Part shown: positions 36,768-46,718 of the stretch, one piece after another
Layout of the letters: the number at the start of each line of letters is the position of its first letter
Position numbering within the stretch: the stretch's first letter is position 1
Source: Geodermatophilus pulveris
GTDB lineage: Bacteria > Actinomycetota > Actinomycetes > Mycobacteriales > Geodermatophilaceae
Direction: 5' to 3'
Assembly: GCF_900188375.1 (NCBI RefSeq)
Contig: NZ_FZOO01000005.1
Coordinates: forward strand, 1 to 64,000
Length of the DNA stretch: 64,000 nucleotides
Translations under genes and position numbers: made by a program
The notes under the pieces: model-generated
The model's database searches: none
What the model saw: the letters and a program-made list of their open reading frames with translations, nothing else
Told to the model about the DNA's origin: nothing

Positions 36768-36991
36768 GCCTGCTCTCGGAGAAGGCGGGGCTGCCCGCGA
36801 CGGCGCACACGACCGACCCGGACGCCCGCTTCGCCGACATCGGCCTGGACTCGCTGGCCTTCCTGTCCATGCAGACCGAGCTGCAGGACCGCTTCGGCAC
36901 CGAGATGCCCGACGACAGCCCGGACAACTACACCCTCGGTCAGATCGTGGAGCGGGTCGACGCCGCCCAGCGCTCGGCCGGCATGGCCTGA
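36731..36991 (+). CDS. Acyl carrier protein of the type II PKS
   Basis: The 86-residue ACP has the phosphopantetheine Ser in DIGLDSLAFLSMQTEL (DSL motif) and a hydrophobic C-terminal helix IVERVDAAQR. It carries the growing poly-beta-keto chain. GTG at 36731 is preceded by GGAAGGA (36716-36722) and lies inside the 3' end of accC, a longer overlap than the four-base overlaps elsewhere in the operon. No second ACP is present. Confidence 0.92.
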   Translation: MPDTTFTLSDLMSLLSEKAGLPATAHTTDPDARFADIGLDSLAFLSMQTELQDRFGTEMPDDSPDNYTLGQIVERVDAAQRSAGMA

Positions 36992-37002
36992 AGGAGGACG
37001 AC

Positions 37003-37500
37003 GTGAGCAGCACCCTGGAGCCCGGCACCGAGACCGCCGGGCACACGGAGAACTCGATCTACATCGACGCCGACATCGACCACGTCTGGCGGATGACCAA
37101 CGACCTGCCGAGCTGGCCGGACCTGTTCACCGAGTACGCCGAGGTGGAGATCCTGGCCTCGACCGACACCTGGTTCCGGTTCCGGCTCAAGATGCACCCC
37201 GACGAGAGCGGCCGGGTGTGGAGCTGGGTGTCCGAGCGCGAGCTCGACGAGGCCGCGCGCGAGGTCCGCGCCCGCCGCGTGGAGCCGGGGCCCTTCGAGT
37301 TCATGGACATCCGGTGGAACTACGAGCCCGAGGGCTCCGGCACCCGGATGCGCTGGGTCCAGGACTTCCGGATGCGCCCGGAGGCCCCCATCGACACCGA
37401 GGGCATGACCAAGCGGATCAACGCCAACAGCAAGATCCAGATGGAGGTCATCAAGGGGAAGGTGGAGGCGGCGGCCGCGGCCGGGGAGCCGGCGACGTGA
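37003..37500 (+). CDS. SRPBCC aromatase/cyclase of the type II PKS
   Basis: The 165-residue single-domain START-like cyclase/aromatase acts in first-ring folding and aromatisation. The N-terminus reads HTENSIYIDADIDHVWRMTN; DLPSWPDLFTEYAEVEIL and RRVEPGPFEFMDIRWNYEP follow, all typical of the WhiE-ORFVI/TcmN-N group. A perfect AGGAGG ribosome site (36993-36998) lies 4 bp upstream of the GTG. The mono-domain type usually goes with chains cyclised from the C9-C14 side, as in spore pigments, but the regiochemistry cannot be fixed here. Confidence 0.9.
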   Translation: MSSTLEPGTETAGHTENSIYIDADIDHVWRMTNDLPSWPDLFTEYAEVEILASTDTWFRFRLKMHPDESGRVWSWVSERELDEAAREVRARRVEPGPFEFMDIRWNYEPEGSGTRMRWVQDFRMRPEAPIDTEGMTKRINANSKIQMEVIKGKVEAAAAAGEPAT

Positions 37501-38462
37501 GCGGGGGCCCGCCCGCCGTCGCCGTCGTCCTGGCCGGCGAGGCGGGCGTCCGTGCCGGCGCGGTCGACGCCTGGCTCGGTGACGAGGCCGCGCGGCAGGT
37601 GGTCGACGAGGCCTCCGCCGTCGTCGGCCGCGACGTCGCGACCTGGTGGCGGGACCCGCTGGCGCTCAGCTGCGACACCACGGCGGCGCACGTCGAGGTC
37701 GTCGTCAGCGGCGTCGCCGGCTACCGCAGCCTGGTGGCGCGCGGCCTGCGGCCGGTCGTCGTCGCCGGCCACGGGGTGGGCGAGTACGCCGCCCTCGTGG
37801 CCACCGGCGCCCTGCCGCTGGACCAGGCCGTCGAGCTGGTCCACTGGCGCGCCGAGCTGCTGTCGCTGTCCCCTCGCCCGTCCTGCGCGGGGATGGCCGC
37901 CGTCGTCGGCCCCGGCGCCGCCGAGGTCGCCCGCGCGGTCGTCGTCGACGTCGGCGCCACCGGCACCCTGGCGGTCGCCTCCGTCGACGGCCCGGCCCAG
38001 GTGGTGCTCGCCGGCGGCTGCGACGAGCTGGCCCGGGCGCGGGAGGCGGTGCTCGCCGCCGGCCTGGACATGGTCCGGCTGCCCGGGCGCACCGCCTGCC
38101 ACAGCCCGCTCGTGGCGACGACCGCCCGGCACCTCGCCGCCGCGCTCGCCGACCTCGAGTGGTCCGAGCCCGACGTGCCGGTCGTGCCCAACGCCGACGG
38201 CCGGCCCACCCGCGACCCGCAGCAGCTGGCCCAGTGCCTGCGGGCGCACCTGACCTCGACGGTGCAGTGGGAGGCGACCTCCCGCGCGCTGGTCGAGGCC
38301 GGGGCGACGGCGGTCGTCGAGGTCGCCGCCGTCCCCGTCCTCGGACCCCTGGTCCGCCAGGTCCACCCCGACCTCCCGGTGCACCTCGCCGCCGGGCCCG
38401 GGACCCCGATCCCCACGGAGCACGCCACCGCGGTGCCCGTCCCCACCGGAGGAGAGTCATGA
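37497..38462 (+). CDS. Acyltransferase (malonyl-CoA:ACP transacylase)-like protein lacking the catalytic serine
   Basis: The 321-residue protein has the fold of FabD-type malonyltransferases. The nucleophile elbow, normally GHSxGE, reads [11 protein letters not shown], with Gly93 (codon GGG) where Ser should be. The N-terminal PGQGSQ motif is also absent ([12 protein letters not shown]), while the catalytic His survives in RTACHSPLV. It is therefore probably not an active acyltransferase in the usual way. It could be a scaffold or chain-length/priming helper, or a decayed enzyme kept by translational coupling. Both ends overlap neighbours by four bases. Confidence 0.8.
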   Translation: MSGGPPAVAVVLAGEAGVRAGAVDAWLGDEAARQVVDEASAVVGRDVATWWRDPLALSCDTTAAHVEVVVSGVAGYRSLVARGLRPVVVAGHGVGEYAALVATGALPLDQAVELVHWRAELLSLSPRPSCAGMAAVVGPGAAEVARAVVVDVGATGTLAVASVDGPAQVVLAGGCDELARAREAVLAAGLDMVRLPGRTACHSPLVATTARHLAAALADLEWSEPDVPVVPNADGRPTRDPQQLAQCLRAHLTSTVQWEATSRALVEAGATAVVEVAAVPVLGPLVRQVHPDLPVHLAAGPGTPIPTEHATAVPVPTGGES

Positions 38463-38893
38463 CCACCATCCAGCACGCACCGTCGGCGAAGGTGCGCTGC
38501 GGCCCGACCGTGCACCGGGCCGACACGCCCCCCAACCGGCGCCGGGGCGGCGACATCCGCGTCCTGCTGTCGCCGGCCAGCGTCGGCTCCACCGCCGGCT
38601 TCATGGGCACCCTCACCCTGGAGCCCGGCGAGGTCGTCACCGAGCACTGGCACCCGTACTCCGAGGAGTTCCTCTACTGCCAGGAGGGCGACGTCCTGGT
38701 CACCCTGGACGGCGAGGAGCGGCGGCTGACCTCCGAGTCCGCCGTGCACATCCCGATCGGCGTGAAGCACCGCATCGTCAACGACTCCGCGACCACGGCC
38801 ACCTTCGTGTTCCTCTGCGGCCCGCTGGCCCCGCGGCCGGAGCTCGGCCACGTCGACACCGAGCCGTCGCCGGGCTCGATGGGTGTGCAGTGA
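38459..38893 (+). CDS. Cupin-domain protein of the PKS operon (WhiE ORFII-like)
   Basis: The 144-residue protein is a single conserved beta-barrel cupin. Metal-ligand motifs are [15 protein letters not shown] (first motif) and [13 protein letters not shown] (second motif). Cupins of this kind accompany spore-pigment-type type II PKS genes and are thought to help later processing of the polyketide, though the reaction is not settled. GGAGGAGAG precedes the ATG, which overlaps the previous stop (ATGA). Confidence 0.85.
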   Translation: MTTIQHAPSAKVRCGPTVHRADTPPNRRRGGDIRVLLSPASVGSTAGFMGTLTLEPGEVVTEHWHPYSEEFLYCQEGDVLVTLDGEERRLTSESAVHIPIGVKHRIVNDSATTATFVFLCGPLAPRPELGHVDTEPSPGSMGVQ

Positions 38894-40185
38894 GCACCGG
38901 TCGACGGCGGGTGGTCATCACCGGGATCGGGGTGGTGGCGCCGGGGTCCATGGGCCGTGAGGGCTTCTGGGACATGATCACCGCCGGCCGGACGGCGACC
39001 CGCCGGATCACCTTCTTCGACCCGGCCCGCTTCCGGTCGCAGGTGGCCGCCGAGGTCGACTTCGACGGCCGCAAGCACGGGCTCACCGCCCAGGAGGTGC
39101 ACCGCAACGACCGCTTCGTGCAGTTCGCGATGGTGGCCGCCGACGAGGCGGTCGCCGACAGCGGGCTGCGCATGGGCGTCGGCGGCGCCCCGGACGCCCC
39201 CGAGCCCGAGCGGGTCGGCGTCACCATCGGCAGCGCGGTCGGGGCCACCACCCGGCTGGAGGACGAGTACGTCGACGTCAGCGACGCCGGCAAGCACTGG
39301 CTGGTCGACCCGCGCTACGCCTCGCGGTTCCTGCACCAGGCGCTCGTGCCCAGCTGCGCGGCGACCGAGGTGGCCGTGCGCTTCCGGGCGCAGGGCCCGG
39401 GGACGGTCGTGTCCACCGGCTGCACGTCGGGCATCGACGCGGTCGGCTACGGCAGCCAGCTGATCGAGGACGGCGACGCCGACGTGGTGATCGCCGGGGC
39501 CAGCGACGCGCCCATCTCCCCCATCTCGATGGCCTGCTTCGACACCATCCGGGCGACCACGGGCAACAACGCCGACCCGGAGCACGCCTCCAAGCCCTTC
39601 GACGCCCGCCGCGACGGCTTCGTCATGGGCGAGGGGTCGGCGGTCATGGTGCTGGAGGAGCTGGAGCACGCCCAGCGCCGCGGCGCGGAGATCTACTGCG
39701 AGGTCACCGGCTACGCCAACCGCTGCAACGCCTTCCACATGACCGGGCTGCGCCCGGACGGCGTGGAGATGTCCGAGGCGCTGGACCAGGCGCTGGCCCA
39801 GGGGCGGATCGACGGCAGCGAGGTCGGCTACGTCAACGCCCACGGCTCGGGCACCAAGCAGAACGACCGCCACGAGACCGCCGCGGTCAAGCTCAGCCTC
39901 GGCGCGGCCGCCTACAAGGTGCCCATGAGCTCGCTGAAGTCGATGGTCGGCCACTCCCTGGGCGCCATCGGCTCCATCGAGATCGCCGCCACGGCGCTGG
40001 CCGTGCAGCGGCAGGTCGTCCCCCCGACGGCCAACTACGAGGTGCCCGACCCCGAGTGCGACCTGGACTACGTGCCCAAGACCGCCCGGGACCACAAGGT
40101 CGACGTCGCCGTCTCGGTCGGCAGCGGCTTCGGCGGTTTCCAGTCGGCCATCGTCCTGGCCAAGCCCGATCGGAGGCCCGCATGA
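38890..40185 (+). CDS. Type II PKS ketosynthase alpha (KS-alpha)
   Basis: The 431-residue ketosynthase catalyses decarboxylative condensation of malonyl units on the ACP. The active-site Cys178 is in [10 protein letters not shown], and the two His in [12 protein letters not shown] and [11 protein letters not shown]. All catalytic residues are intact. It pairs with the chain-length factor encoded next, whose ATG lies in its stop. Overall gene content resembles the whiE/spore-pigment family of type II systems rather than a fatty-acid KS. Confidence 0.95.
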   Translation: MSTGRRRVVITGIGVVAPGSMGREGFWDMITAGRTATRRITFFDPARFRSQVAAEVDFDGRKHGLTAQEVHRNDRFVQFAMVAADEAVADSGLRMGVGGAPDAPEPERVGVTIGSAVGATTRLEDEYVDVSDAGKHWLVDPRYASRFLHQALVPSCAATEVAVRFRAQGPGTVVSTGCTSGIDAVGYGSQLIEDGDADVVIAGASDAPISPISMACFDTIRATTGNNADPEHASKPFDARRDGFVMGEGSAVMVLEELEHAQRRGAEIYCEVTGYANRCNAFHMTGLRPDGVEMSEALDQALAQGRIDGSEVGYVNAHGSGTKQNDRHETAAVKLSLGAAAYKVPMSSLKSMVGHSLGAIGSIEIAATALAVQRQVVPPTANYEVPDPECDLDYVPKTARDHKVDVAVSVGSGFGGFQSAIVLAKPDRRPA

Positions 40186-41525
40186 CCGACTCCACCGTGA
40201 TCAGCGAGGAGGGCGTGGTCACCGAGGTGGTCGGCCCCGCCCGGGACACCGCCCCGCGGGGCCGGACGATCACCGCCCCCCGGCACGGCACCACCCGGCT
40301 GCTGGTCACCGGCATCGGCGTCGTCGCGCCCACCGGCATCGGCGTCGAGGAGCACTGGCAGGCCCTGCTGCGCGGGGAGCTGGCGGTGCGCCCCATCGAG
40401 GGCTTCGACGCCAGCCAGTACGGGGTCACCGTCGCCGGGCAGGTCCGCGGCTTCGACGCCGAGCAGTACATCGCGCCCCAGCTCAAGGTGCAGACCGACC
40501 GGTGGTCGTGGATGTCGCTCGCCGCGGCCACGCTGGCCGCCGAGGACGCCGGGTACATCCCGCCGGAGGAGGCCTACGCCACCTCGGTGTTCCTCGCCGC
40601 GGGCTCCGGCGGCAACGAGTTCAGCCAGCACGAGATCCAGCGGCTGTGGTCCAGGGGCCCGCGGTCGGTGGGCGCCTACCAGTCCATCGCCTGGTTCTAC
40701 GCGGCCAGCACCGGCCAGGTGTCCATCCGCGACGGCTACAAGGGCCCCTCCGGCGTGGTCGTCAGCGAGGGCGCCGGCGGGCTGGACAGCATCGGCTGGG
40801 CGCGGCGGGTCGCCCGCCGCGGCACCCCCGCGGTGCTGGTGGGCGGCACGGAGGCCGGCGTCACGCCGTACGCGCTGCTGTGCCAGGTCACCAGCGGGCG
40901 GCTGTCCACCGCGCCGCGTCCGGAGGACGCCTACAAGCCCTTCGACCGGCGGGCCAACGGCCAGGCCATCGGCGAGGGCGGGGCGATCCTGCTGCTGGAG
41001 GAGGCCGACGCCGCGGCCGGCCGCGGCGCCCAGCGCATCTGGGGCGAGGTCGTCGGCTACGCCGCCACCCACGACGCCCACCACCACGAGGACCCCGCAC
41101 CGGACGCCGCCCAGTACACGCGGGCCATCCGGCTGGCGCTGGCCGACGCCGACGTGGCGCCCGGCGAGGTGGGCATGGTCGTCGCCGACGGCGCGGGCAT
41201 CCCCGAGCTCGACGCGCTCGAGGCGTCCGCGATCACCGCGGTGTTCGGCGAGCGCGGCGTGCCGGTGACGGCCCCGTCGAGCTGGACCGGGCGGCTGATG
41301 GCCGGCGGGTCGGCGCTCAACGTGGCGACCGCCCTGCTGGCGATGCGTGACGGGCTGGTGCCGCCCACCGGCAACGTCGAGGAGCCGGTGGAGGAGTACG
41401 GGCTGGACCTGGTGCGCGAGACGCGGCAGCAGGAGCTGGACGTCGTCGTCGTCCTCGCCCGCGGCTTCGGCGGCTTCAACAGCGCCCTGGTGCTGCGCCG
41501 GCACCGCCCGGAGGTGGGGGCGTGA
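40182..41525 (+). CDS. Type II PKS chain-length factor (KS-beta)
   Basis: The 447-residue KS-beta is homologous to KS-alpha, but the catalytic Cys region reads [14 protein letters not shown], with no Cys. The usual chain-length-factor Gln is not at this place either. A 40-residue N-terminal extension precedes [20 protein letters not shown]. It forms the heterodimer with KS-alpha and helps set polyketide chain length. ATGA overlap with KS-alpha implies 1:1 synthesis. Confidence 0.93.
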   Translation: MTDSTVISEEGVVTEVVGPARDTAPRGRTITAPRHGTTRLLVTGIGVVAPTGIGVEEHWQALLRGELAVRPIEGFDASQYGVTVAGQVRGFDAEQYIAPQLKVQTDRWSWMSLAAATLAAEDAGYIPPEEAYATSVFLAAGSGGNEFSQHEIQRLWSRGPRSVGAYQSIAWFYAASTGQVSIRDGYKGPSGVVVSEGAGGLDSIGWARRVARRGTPAVLVGGTEAGVTPYALLCQVTSGRLSTAPRPEDAYKPFDRRANGQAIGEGGAILLLEEADAAAGRGAQRIWGEVVGYAATHDAHHHEDPAPDAAQYTRAIRLALADADVAPGEVGMVVADGAGIPELDALEASAITAVFGERGVPVTAPSSWTGRLMAGGSALNVATALLAMRDGLVPPTGNVEEPVEEYGLDLVRETRQQELDVVVVLARGFGGFNSALVLRRHRPEVGA

Positions 41526-41863
41526 CCGAGCCGGGGACCGCGGTGCGCACGATCCTGCGGATGCGCACCCGGGAGGGCTGCGAGGCGGAGTTCGAGGCGG
41601 CCTGGCGCCGGGCCGCCGAGGAGATCAGCCGGGTCCCCGGCAACCGGCAGCAGGAGCTGATCCGGGACGCCGACGACCCGCGCACGTTCCTCATCACCAG
41701 CGACTGGACCGACCGGGCCGCGGTCGACGCGTTCGGCCGCAGCAGCGCCCGGGAGACCCTCACCGAGGCGCTGCGCGACCTGCGCGAGGACGCGGCCCGC
41801 AACACCTACGAGGTGCTGGCGGTCGTCCCGGGCGGGCAGGGCCCGGAGGAGGGGACGTCGTGA
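41522..41863 (+). CDS. ABM-family (antibiotic biosynthesis) monooxygenase
   Basis: The 113-residue ferredoxin-like protein of the ABM family works on aromatic polyketides as a cofactor-independent quinone-forming oxygenase. It reads ILRMRTREGCEAEFEAAWRR ... ITSDWTDRAAVDAFGRS. It is closely similar along its length to the first domain of the next protein, so the two arose by tandem duplication. It overlaps both neighbours by four bases. Confidence 0.88.
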   Translation: MTEPGTAVRTILRMRTREGCEAEFEAAWRRAAEEISRVPGNRQQELIRDADDPRTFLITSDWTDRAAVDAFGRSSARETLTEALRDLREDAARNTYEVLAVVPGGQGPEEGTS

Positions 41864-44688
41864 CGGTGCCCGGGGGCGGCGGCCGGGCGGCCGTGCGGAC
41901 GATGCTGCGGATGCAGGCCCGCGAGGGCTGCGAGGCGCAGTTCGAGGCCGCCTGGCACCGGGCCGCCGCCGAGATCAGCCGGGTGCCCGGCAACGTGCGT
42001 CAGGAGCTGATGCGCGACGAGGGCGACCCGCGCTGGTTCGCCATCGTCAGCGACTGGACCGACCGGGCGTCGGTGGACGCCTTCGGGCGCAGCGCCGCCC
42101 GCGAGGCGCTCACCGAGTCGCTGCGCGACCTGCGCGAGGACGCCACCCGATCGACGTTCACCGTGCTGGCCACGGTCGACGCCGCCGAGCAGCCCCGGCC
42201 GGTCCGCATCGACTTCTCCACCAGCGTCAAGCCCGGGGAGCAGGAGGCCTTCGAGCGGGCCTACCGGACGGTCACCGAGCGGATCGGGGACGCCCGCGGG
42301 TACGTGCGGGAGGAGCTGCTGCGCGACGCCGCCGGCCTGCGGTACCACATCTTCGCGGAGTGGGAGTCCGAGGACGACTTCGTGCAGTGGGTCGAGGACC
42401 CCTCCCACATGGCGGCCGGCGCCCCGCTGGCCCGGTGGCACTCCGTGGAGTTCCGCCGCGAGGTGCTGGAGATCCGCCGGCGCCCGGACGCCGACACCGA
42501 CTTCCCGTCCCTGGCCTCGCCCGGCGGGGACGTCGAGGTGGACCGGGTGCGCATCGACACCGCCGTCGCCGTCGAGCCCTGGGAGGCCGAGGCCTTCGAG
42601 CTGGCCTACCTCGCCGCCGCGCAGCTGGCCCGCAGCGTCCCCGGGCACGCCCGCGAGGAGCTGCTGCGCGAGCCCGACGGGCGGCGCTACCACGTCGTCG
42701 CCGAGTGGGACTCCGAGCAGCAGTTCACCGACTGGGCGGCCGAGCCGGCGAACTGGTCGGCGGGGCCGCTGGGCCGCTGGCTGGCGCGCGGTGAGGACCG
42801 CCGGGTGTTCGCGCTGCGCGTGCGGCCGGTGCCCCCGTCGGTCGCCGCAGCCGCCGCGTCGGCCGCACCGCCGCCCCCGCTCGTCCCCGAGGGCGTGCCC
42901 GCCACCCCCGAGCCGGACCTGGAGCTGGTGGCCGGGCAGCCGGTGACGGTGCCCAGCGCCAGCGTCCAGGAGTTCGTGGGCAAGCCGGAGGACACGCCCG
43001 CCACGGCAACGGTGGTCCTCGACGCCGCGGACGTCGCCGCGCGGCCCGGCCGGCCGGCCGAGGTGCTCGTCGTCGGCGCCGGGCCCGCGGGCCTCACCCA
43101 CGCCATCGAGCTGGCCCGCCGCGGCGTCGCCGTCCGCGTCGTGGACAAGCGGCCCCAGGCGTCCACCCAGGCGGACAAGGCGATCGGCATCCACTGCCGG
43201 ACGATGGAGATCTGGGAGGACCAGGGCATCGTCACCGAGGCGATGGACGCCGGCATCTGGCTGCACGGGCAGACGGTGTTCGTCAACGGCGTGCAGACCC
43301 ACCAGGTCGACTGGTCCGGCCTCGACGAGCTGCCCTACGCCCACCTGGGGCTGCCGCAGTACGACACCGAGCGCCTCCTCACCGGGCGGCTGGCCTCGCT
43401 CGGCGTCCAAGTGGAGCGCGGCGTCGAGCTGGCCGCCTTCGGCCAGGACGACGAGGGCGTCACCGCGCAGCTGAGGCACGCGTCCGGGGAGGTGGAGACC
43501 ACCCGCGCGCAGTACCTGGTCGGCTGCGACGGCGCGCACAGCGCCGTCCGCGCCGGGCTGGGCCTGCAGTTCGAGGGCGGGCTGTCGATGTTCCCGCAGC
43601 TGTTCATGCTCGGGGACGTCGACGTCGACTGGGACCTGCCGGCCGGCCACCTGGTCCGCTTCGTGCGCATCGAGAACGAGGACGACTTCACCGGGATGCT
43701 CGTCTGCGTCCCGCTCAAGGGCCGCAACCGCTACCGGATCGCCACGCTGGCGCCGCAGAAGTGGCAGGACGCGGTCGGCACCGGCGTCGTCCCGGCGGGG
43801 TTCTGGCAGGAGTACGAGCCGCCCACGCTGGCCGACGTGCAGGCCGCGATCGACGACCAGGGCCCGCCCGGGACGACGGCCAGCAACCTGCGCTGGTCGT
43901 CGATCTTCCGGATCAAGCACGGCATCGTCGACCGCTACCGCGAGGGGCGGGTCTTCGTCGCCGGCGACGCGGCGCACCTGCACCCGCCGGCCGGCGGGCA
44001 GGGCATGAACACCGGCATCCAGGACGCCTGGAACCTCGGCTGGAAGCTCGCCCTCACCGTCCGCGGGCTGGCCGCCCCCGGGCTGCTGGACAGCTACGAG
44101 GCCGAGCGCCGCCCGGCCGGGAAGATGATCGTGGACCGGGCGGTGTCCATCGCGTTCACCGACGAGATGGACATGGAGGACGAGAAGGCCCAGTTCCTGC
44201 TCGAGATGCAGATGACCATGAACTACGCCGGCAGCCCGCTGGTCGGGGAGACGCCCGGCTTCACCGCCGGCCCCGAGCCCGGCCACCGGGCGCCGGACGT
44301 GCAGGGCCTGCGGCGCTTCGGCGTGGCCCACCCGCTGCGGCTGTTCGACCTGACCCGCGGCACCCGGTCCACGCTGCTCCTGCACGCCGACGCCGACGTG
44401 TCCGAGGAGCAGCTGCTCGCCCTGGAGAAGCTGGCCGTGGGCGTGCGCCAGTACAGCCGCGGCGAGGTCGACCCCTACCTGGTGGCCGACCCCGACGCGC
44501 GCGTGCCGCTGCTGGTCGACCTGCCGGTGGTCCGTGACGCGGACCGGTCCTTCGCCGTCGCCTACGGCACCGCCGGTGCCGCGACGGCCGCCTACCTGGT
44601 CCGCCCCGACGGGCACGTCGGCTTCCGCACCCGGCCGGTGAGCGAGGCCGCGCTGATGGACCACCTCGCCGGCGTCTTCGCCCAGTGA
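41860..44688 (+). CDS. Fusion of three ABM domains with an aromatic FAD hydroxylase
   Basis: The 942-residue protein has three ABM-like ferredoxin barrels: about 8-105 (near-copy of the preceding gene), 110-205 (SVKPGEQEAFERAYRTVTER) and 225-320 (AVEPWEAEAFELAYLAAAQL). A Pro/Ala linker follows, then a PHBH-type flavoprotein monooxygenase with VLVVGAGPAGL (about 402-412), VGCDGAHSAVR and FVAGDAAHLHPPAGGQGMNT (about 697-716), and a C-terminal thioredoxin-like domain usual in this hydroxylase class. It would hydroxylate and oxidise the aromatic core. WhiE-type clusters encode such activities separately. Confidence 0.88.
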   Translation: MTVPGGGGRAAVRTMLRMQAREGCEAQFEAAWHRAAAEISRVPGNVRQELMRDEGDPRWFAIVSDWTDRASVDAFGRSAAREALTESLRDLREDATRSTFTVLATVDAAEQPRPVRIDFSTSVKPGEQEAFERAYRTVTERIGDARGYVREELLRDAAGLRYHIFAEWESEDDFVQWVEDPSHMAAGAPLARWHSVEFRREVLEIRRRPDADTDFPSLASPGGDVEVDRVRIDTAVAVEPWEAEAFELAYLAAAQLARSVPGHAREELLREPDGRRYHVVAEWDSEQQFTDWAAEPANWSAGPLGRWLARGEDRRVFALRVRPVPPSVAAAAASAAPPPPLVPEGVPATPEPDLELVAGQPVTVPSASVQEFVGKPEDTPATATVVLDAADVAARPGRPAEVLVVGAGPAGLTHAIELARRGVAVRVVDKRPQASTQADKAIGIHCRTMEIWEDQGIVTEAMDAGIWLHGQTVFVNGVQTHQVDWSGLDELPYAHLGLPQYDTERLLTGRLASLGVQVERGVELAAFGQDDEGVTAQLRHASGEVETTRAQYLVGCDGAHSAVRAGLGLQFEGGLSMFPQLFMLGDVDVDWDLPAGHLVRFVRIENEDDFTGMLVCVPLKGRNRYRIATLAPQKWQDAVGTGVVPAGFWQEYEPPTLADVQAAIDDQGPPGTTASNLRWSSIFRIKHGIVDRYREGRVFVAGDAAHLHPPAGGQGMNTGIQDAWNLGWKLALTVRGLAAPGLLDSYEAERRPAGKMIVDRAVSIAFTDEMDMEDEKAQFLLEMQMTMNYAGSPLVGETPGFTAGPEPGHRAPDVQGLRRFGVAHPLRLFDLTRGTRSTLLLHADADVSEEQLLALEKLAVGVRQYSRGEVDPYLVADPDARVPLLVDLPVVRDADRSFAVAYGTAGAATAAYLVRPDGHVGFRTRPVSEAALMDHLAGVFAQ

Positions 44689-44716
44689 CCCCCCTCCCCG
44701 ACCCCCTGGAGACGAC

Positions 44717-45970
44717 ATGACCCAGACCGCACCGCCCGCGAGCGACGACGTCGTCCCCGGCGCGGAGATCTACACCCCCGAGTTCCGGGCCGACCCCTAC
44801 CCCGTCTACGCCCGGCTGCGCGCCGAGCGCCCCGTGGTCAAGGTGCGCACGCCGCGGTTCGACTCCTTCCTGGTCACCCGCTACGAGGACGCCCGGCAGG
44901 CGCTGTCGGACGCGCGGCTGTCCAAGGACCTGTACCGCGCCGGCGACACCTACCTGGCGGTGTTCGGCGAGAAGGCGCGGCAGATCAACACCAACATGCT
45001 CAACTCCGACCCGCCCGAGCACAGCCGGCTGCGGCGGCTGGTGACTCAGGCGTTCACCCCGCGGCGGATCGAGGCCATGCGCCCCCGGGTGGAGGAGATC
45101 GTCGAGGGCCTGCTCGACCGGATGGCCCCCACGGGGCGGTGCGAGTTCGTCGACGAGTTCGCCCTGCGGCTGCCGCTGGCCGTCATCGGCGACCTGCTCG
45201 GCATCCCCGAGTCCGACCACGAGGAGATCCTGGCCGGCACGCAGGTCATCCGGACCGTCGGCACCGGCGGGCGCAGCCCCCAGGAGGACCGGGCGGCCAT
45301 CGGTCAGGCCCAGGAGCGGCTGCACGCCTACTTCACCGGCCTGGTGGCGGCCAAGCGCGCCCGGCCCGGCGAGGACCTGGTCAGCGCGCTGATCACCGCC
45401 CGCGACGGCGACGGCCGGCTCTCGGAGGCCGAGCTGGTCTCCACCTGCTTCCTGCTGCTGTTCGCCGGCTACCAGACGACCTCGGACTTCCTCGGCAACG
45501 CCATCGTGGCGCTGCTGACCCACCCCGAGGAGATGGCCGAGCTGCTGGCCGACCTCGACCGGGTGCCCGACGCGGTGGAGGAGCTGCTGCGCTTCGACGG
45601 CTCGGTGCCGGTCTCCAGCTTCCGGTTCGCCACCGAGGACCTGCAGATCGGTGGCGTCACCGTCCCCGCGGGGTCGATCGTCACGATCGTGCTCAGCTCG
45701 GCCAACCACGACCCGGCCCTCGTCGACGACCCGGACGCCCTGGACCTCAGCCGCGGCGACACCCCGCACATGGCCTTCGGCCACGGCGTCCACTACTGCC
45801 TGGGCACCGCCCTGGCCCGGCTGGAGGCGACGACGGCGCTGCGGCGGATCCTCGTCCGCCTGCCCGACCTGCAGCTCGACGTCCCCGTCGAGGACCTGCA
45901 GTGGCTGCCGGCCGCCTCGGCCTTCCGCGGGCTGCTCGAGCTCCCGCTCCGCTACACCCCCACCCCCTGA
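44717..45970 (+). CDS. Cytochrome P450
   Basis: The 417-residue class I bacterial P450 has the I-helix AGYQTT (250-255), the ExxR in EELLR and the heme loop FGHGVHYCLGTALARLE with Cys361. It resembles CYP107/CYP105-like tailoring oxidases. It is preceded by a 28-bp gap, and CCCTGGAGACGAC supplies the ribosome site. It likely performs a late hydroxylation or oxidative coupling of the polyketide; partner ferredoxin genes are not in the window. Confidence 0.93.
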   Translation: MTQTAPPASDDVVPGAEIYTPEFRADPYPVYARLRAERPVVKVRTPRFDSFLVTRYEDARQALSDARLSKDLYRAGDTYLAVFGEKARQINTNMLNSDPPEHSRLRRLVTQAFTPRRIEAMRPRVEEIVEGLLDRMAPTGRCEFVDEFALRLPLAVIGDLLGIPESDHEEILAGTQVIRTVGTGGRSPQEDRAAIGQAQERLHAYFTGLVAAKRARPGEDLVSALITARDGDGRLSEAELVSTCFLLLFAGYQTTSDFLGNAIVALLTHPEEMAELLADLDRVPDAVEELLRFDGSVPVSSFRFATEDLQIGGVTVPAGSIVTIVLSSANHDPALVDDPDALDLSRGDTPHMAFGHGVHYCLGTALARLEATTALRRILVRLPDLQLDVPVEDLQWLPAASAFRGLLELPLRYTPTP

Positions 45971-46007
45971 CCCGGCACCCGTCCCTTCCACCCGCAGAGG
46001 AGCAGTC

Positions 46008-46718
46008 ATGACCTGGCGCCCGTTCCGCAATGTGATCGTCTGCCACATGGTCCCCGGCAGCGAGGACAAGGTCGGCCCCGTCTTCGGCCAGTTCGACCCG
46101 ACCACCCGGCCGCAGGACCTCGGCGTCGTCGGCCGGATGCTGCTGTCGTACGAGGACCTCTACATCCACGTCATCGAGCGCAAGGAGGACCCGGAGATCT
46201 CCGGCCAGCGCCGGGGGCTCCCGGCGTTCCAGCAGATCGCCGAGGCCATCGCCCCGTACGTGACGCCGTACCCGAGCTACTGGCAGAACCCGTCGCACTC
46301 GGTGGCCAAGCAGTTCTACGAGTGGCTGCCCGAGGGCGACGTGCCCGAGGACCGGGAGCTGACCGTCATCGTGCAGCGGATGAAGCCGGGCTCGGAGGCC
46401 GACATCGCCCGGGTGTTCGCCGAGTCCGACGCCACCGGCCTGCCGACCGAGACCGGCGTGACCGGCCGCTGGCTGTACGGGATCGAGGACTGCTTCGTGC
46501 ACCTGCTCGAGCAGGACGCGGCGAAGGCGGCCGCCGTCCGGGCCGACCACGAGTCGAACGCGCCGGCACCGGCGTTCATCAAGGTCATGGAGGCCCTGCG
46601 CCCGTACGTCAGCCCGTACCGGCCGGAGACCTGGCAGAGCCCCAAGGACTCGGTCGCGCACGTGTTCTACCGCTGGCAGGCCGAGGACTGGCATCCCGAG
46701 CTCGAGGCCGCCCGATGA
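46008..46718 (+). CDS. Tandem TcmI-type polyketide cyclase (two domains)
   Basis: The 236-residue protein is made of two TcmI cyclase barrels: about 1-110 (FRNVIVCHMVPGSEDKVGPV ... HSVAKQFYEWLP) and 115-230 (ELTVIVQRMKPGSEADIARV ... DSVAHVFYRW). TcmI is a homodimer of such barrels, so this looks like a covalent dimer. With the single-domain copy at 32668 the operon codes for three TcmI barrels. AGAGGAG lies before the ATG. Confidence 0.87.
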   Translation: MTWRPFRNVIVCHMVPGSEDKVGPVFGQFDPTTRPQDLGVVGRMLLSYEDLYIHVIERKEDPEISGQRRGLPAFQQIAEAIAPYVTPYPSYWQNPSHSVAKQFYEWLPEGDVPEDRELTVIVQRMKPGSEADIARVFAESDATGLPTETGVTGRWLYGIEDCFVHLLEQDAAKAAAVRADHESNAPAPAFIKVMEALRPYVSPYRPETWQSPKDSVAHVFYRWQAEDWHPELEAAR

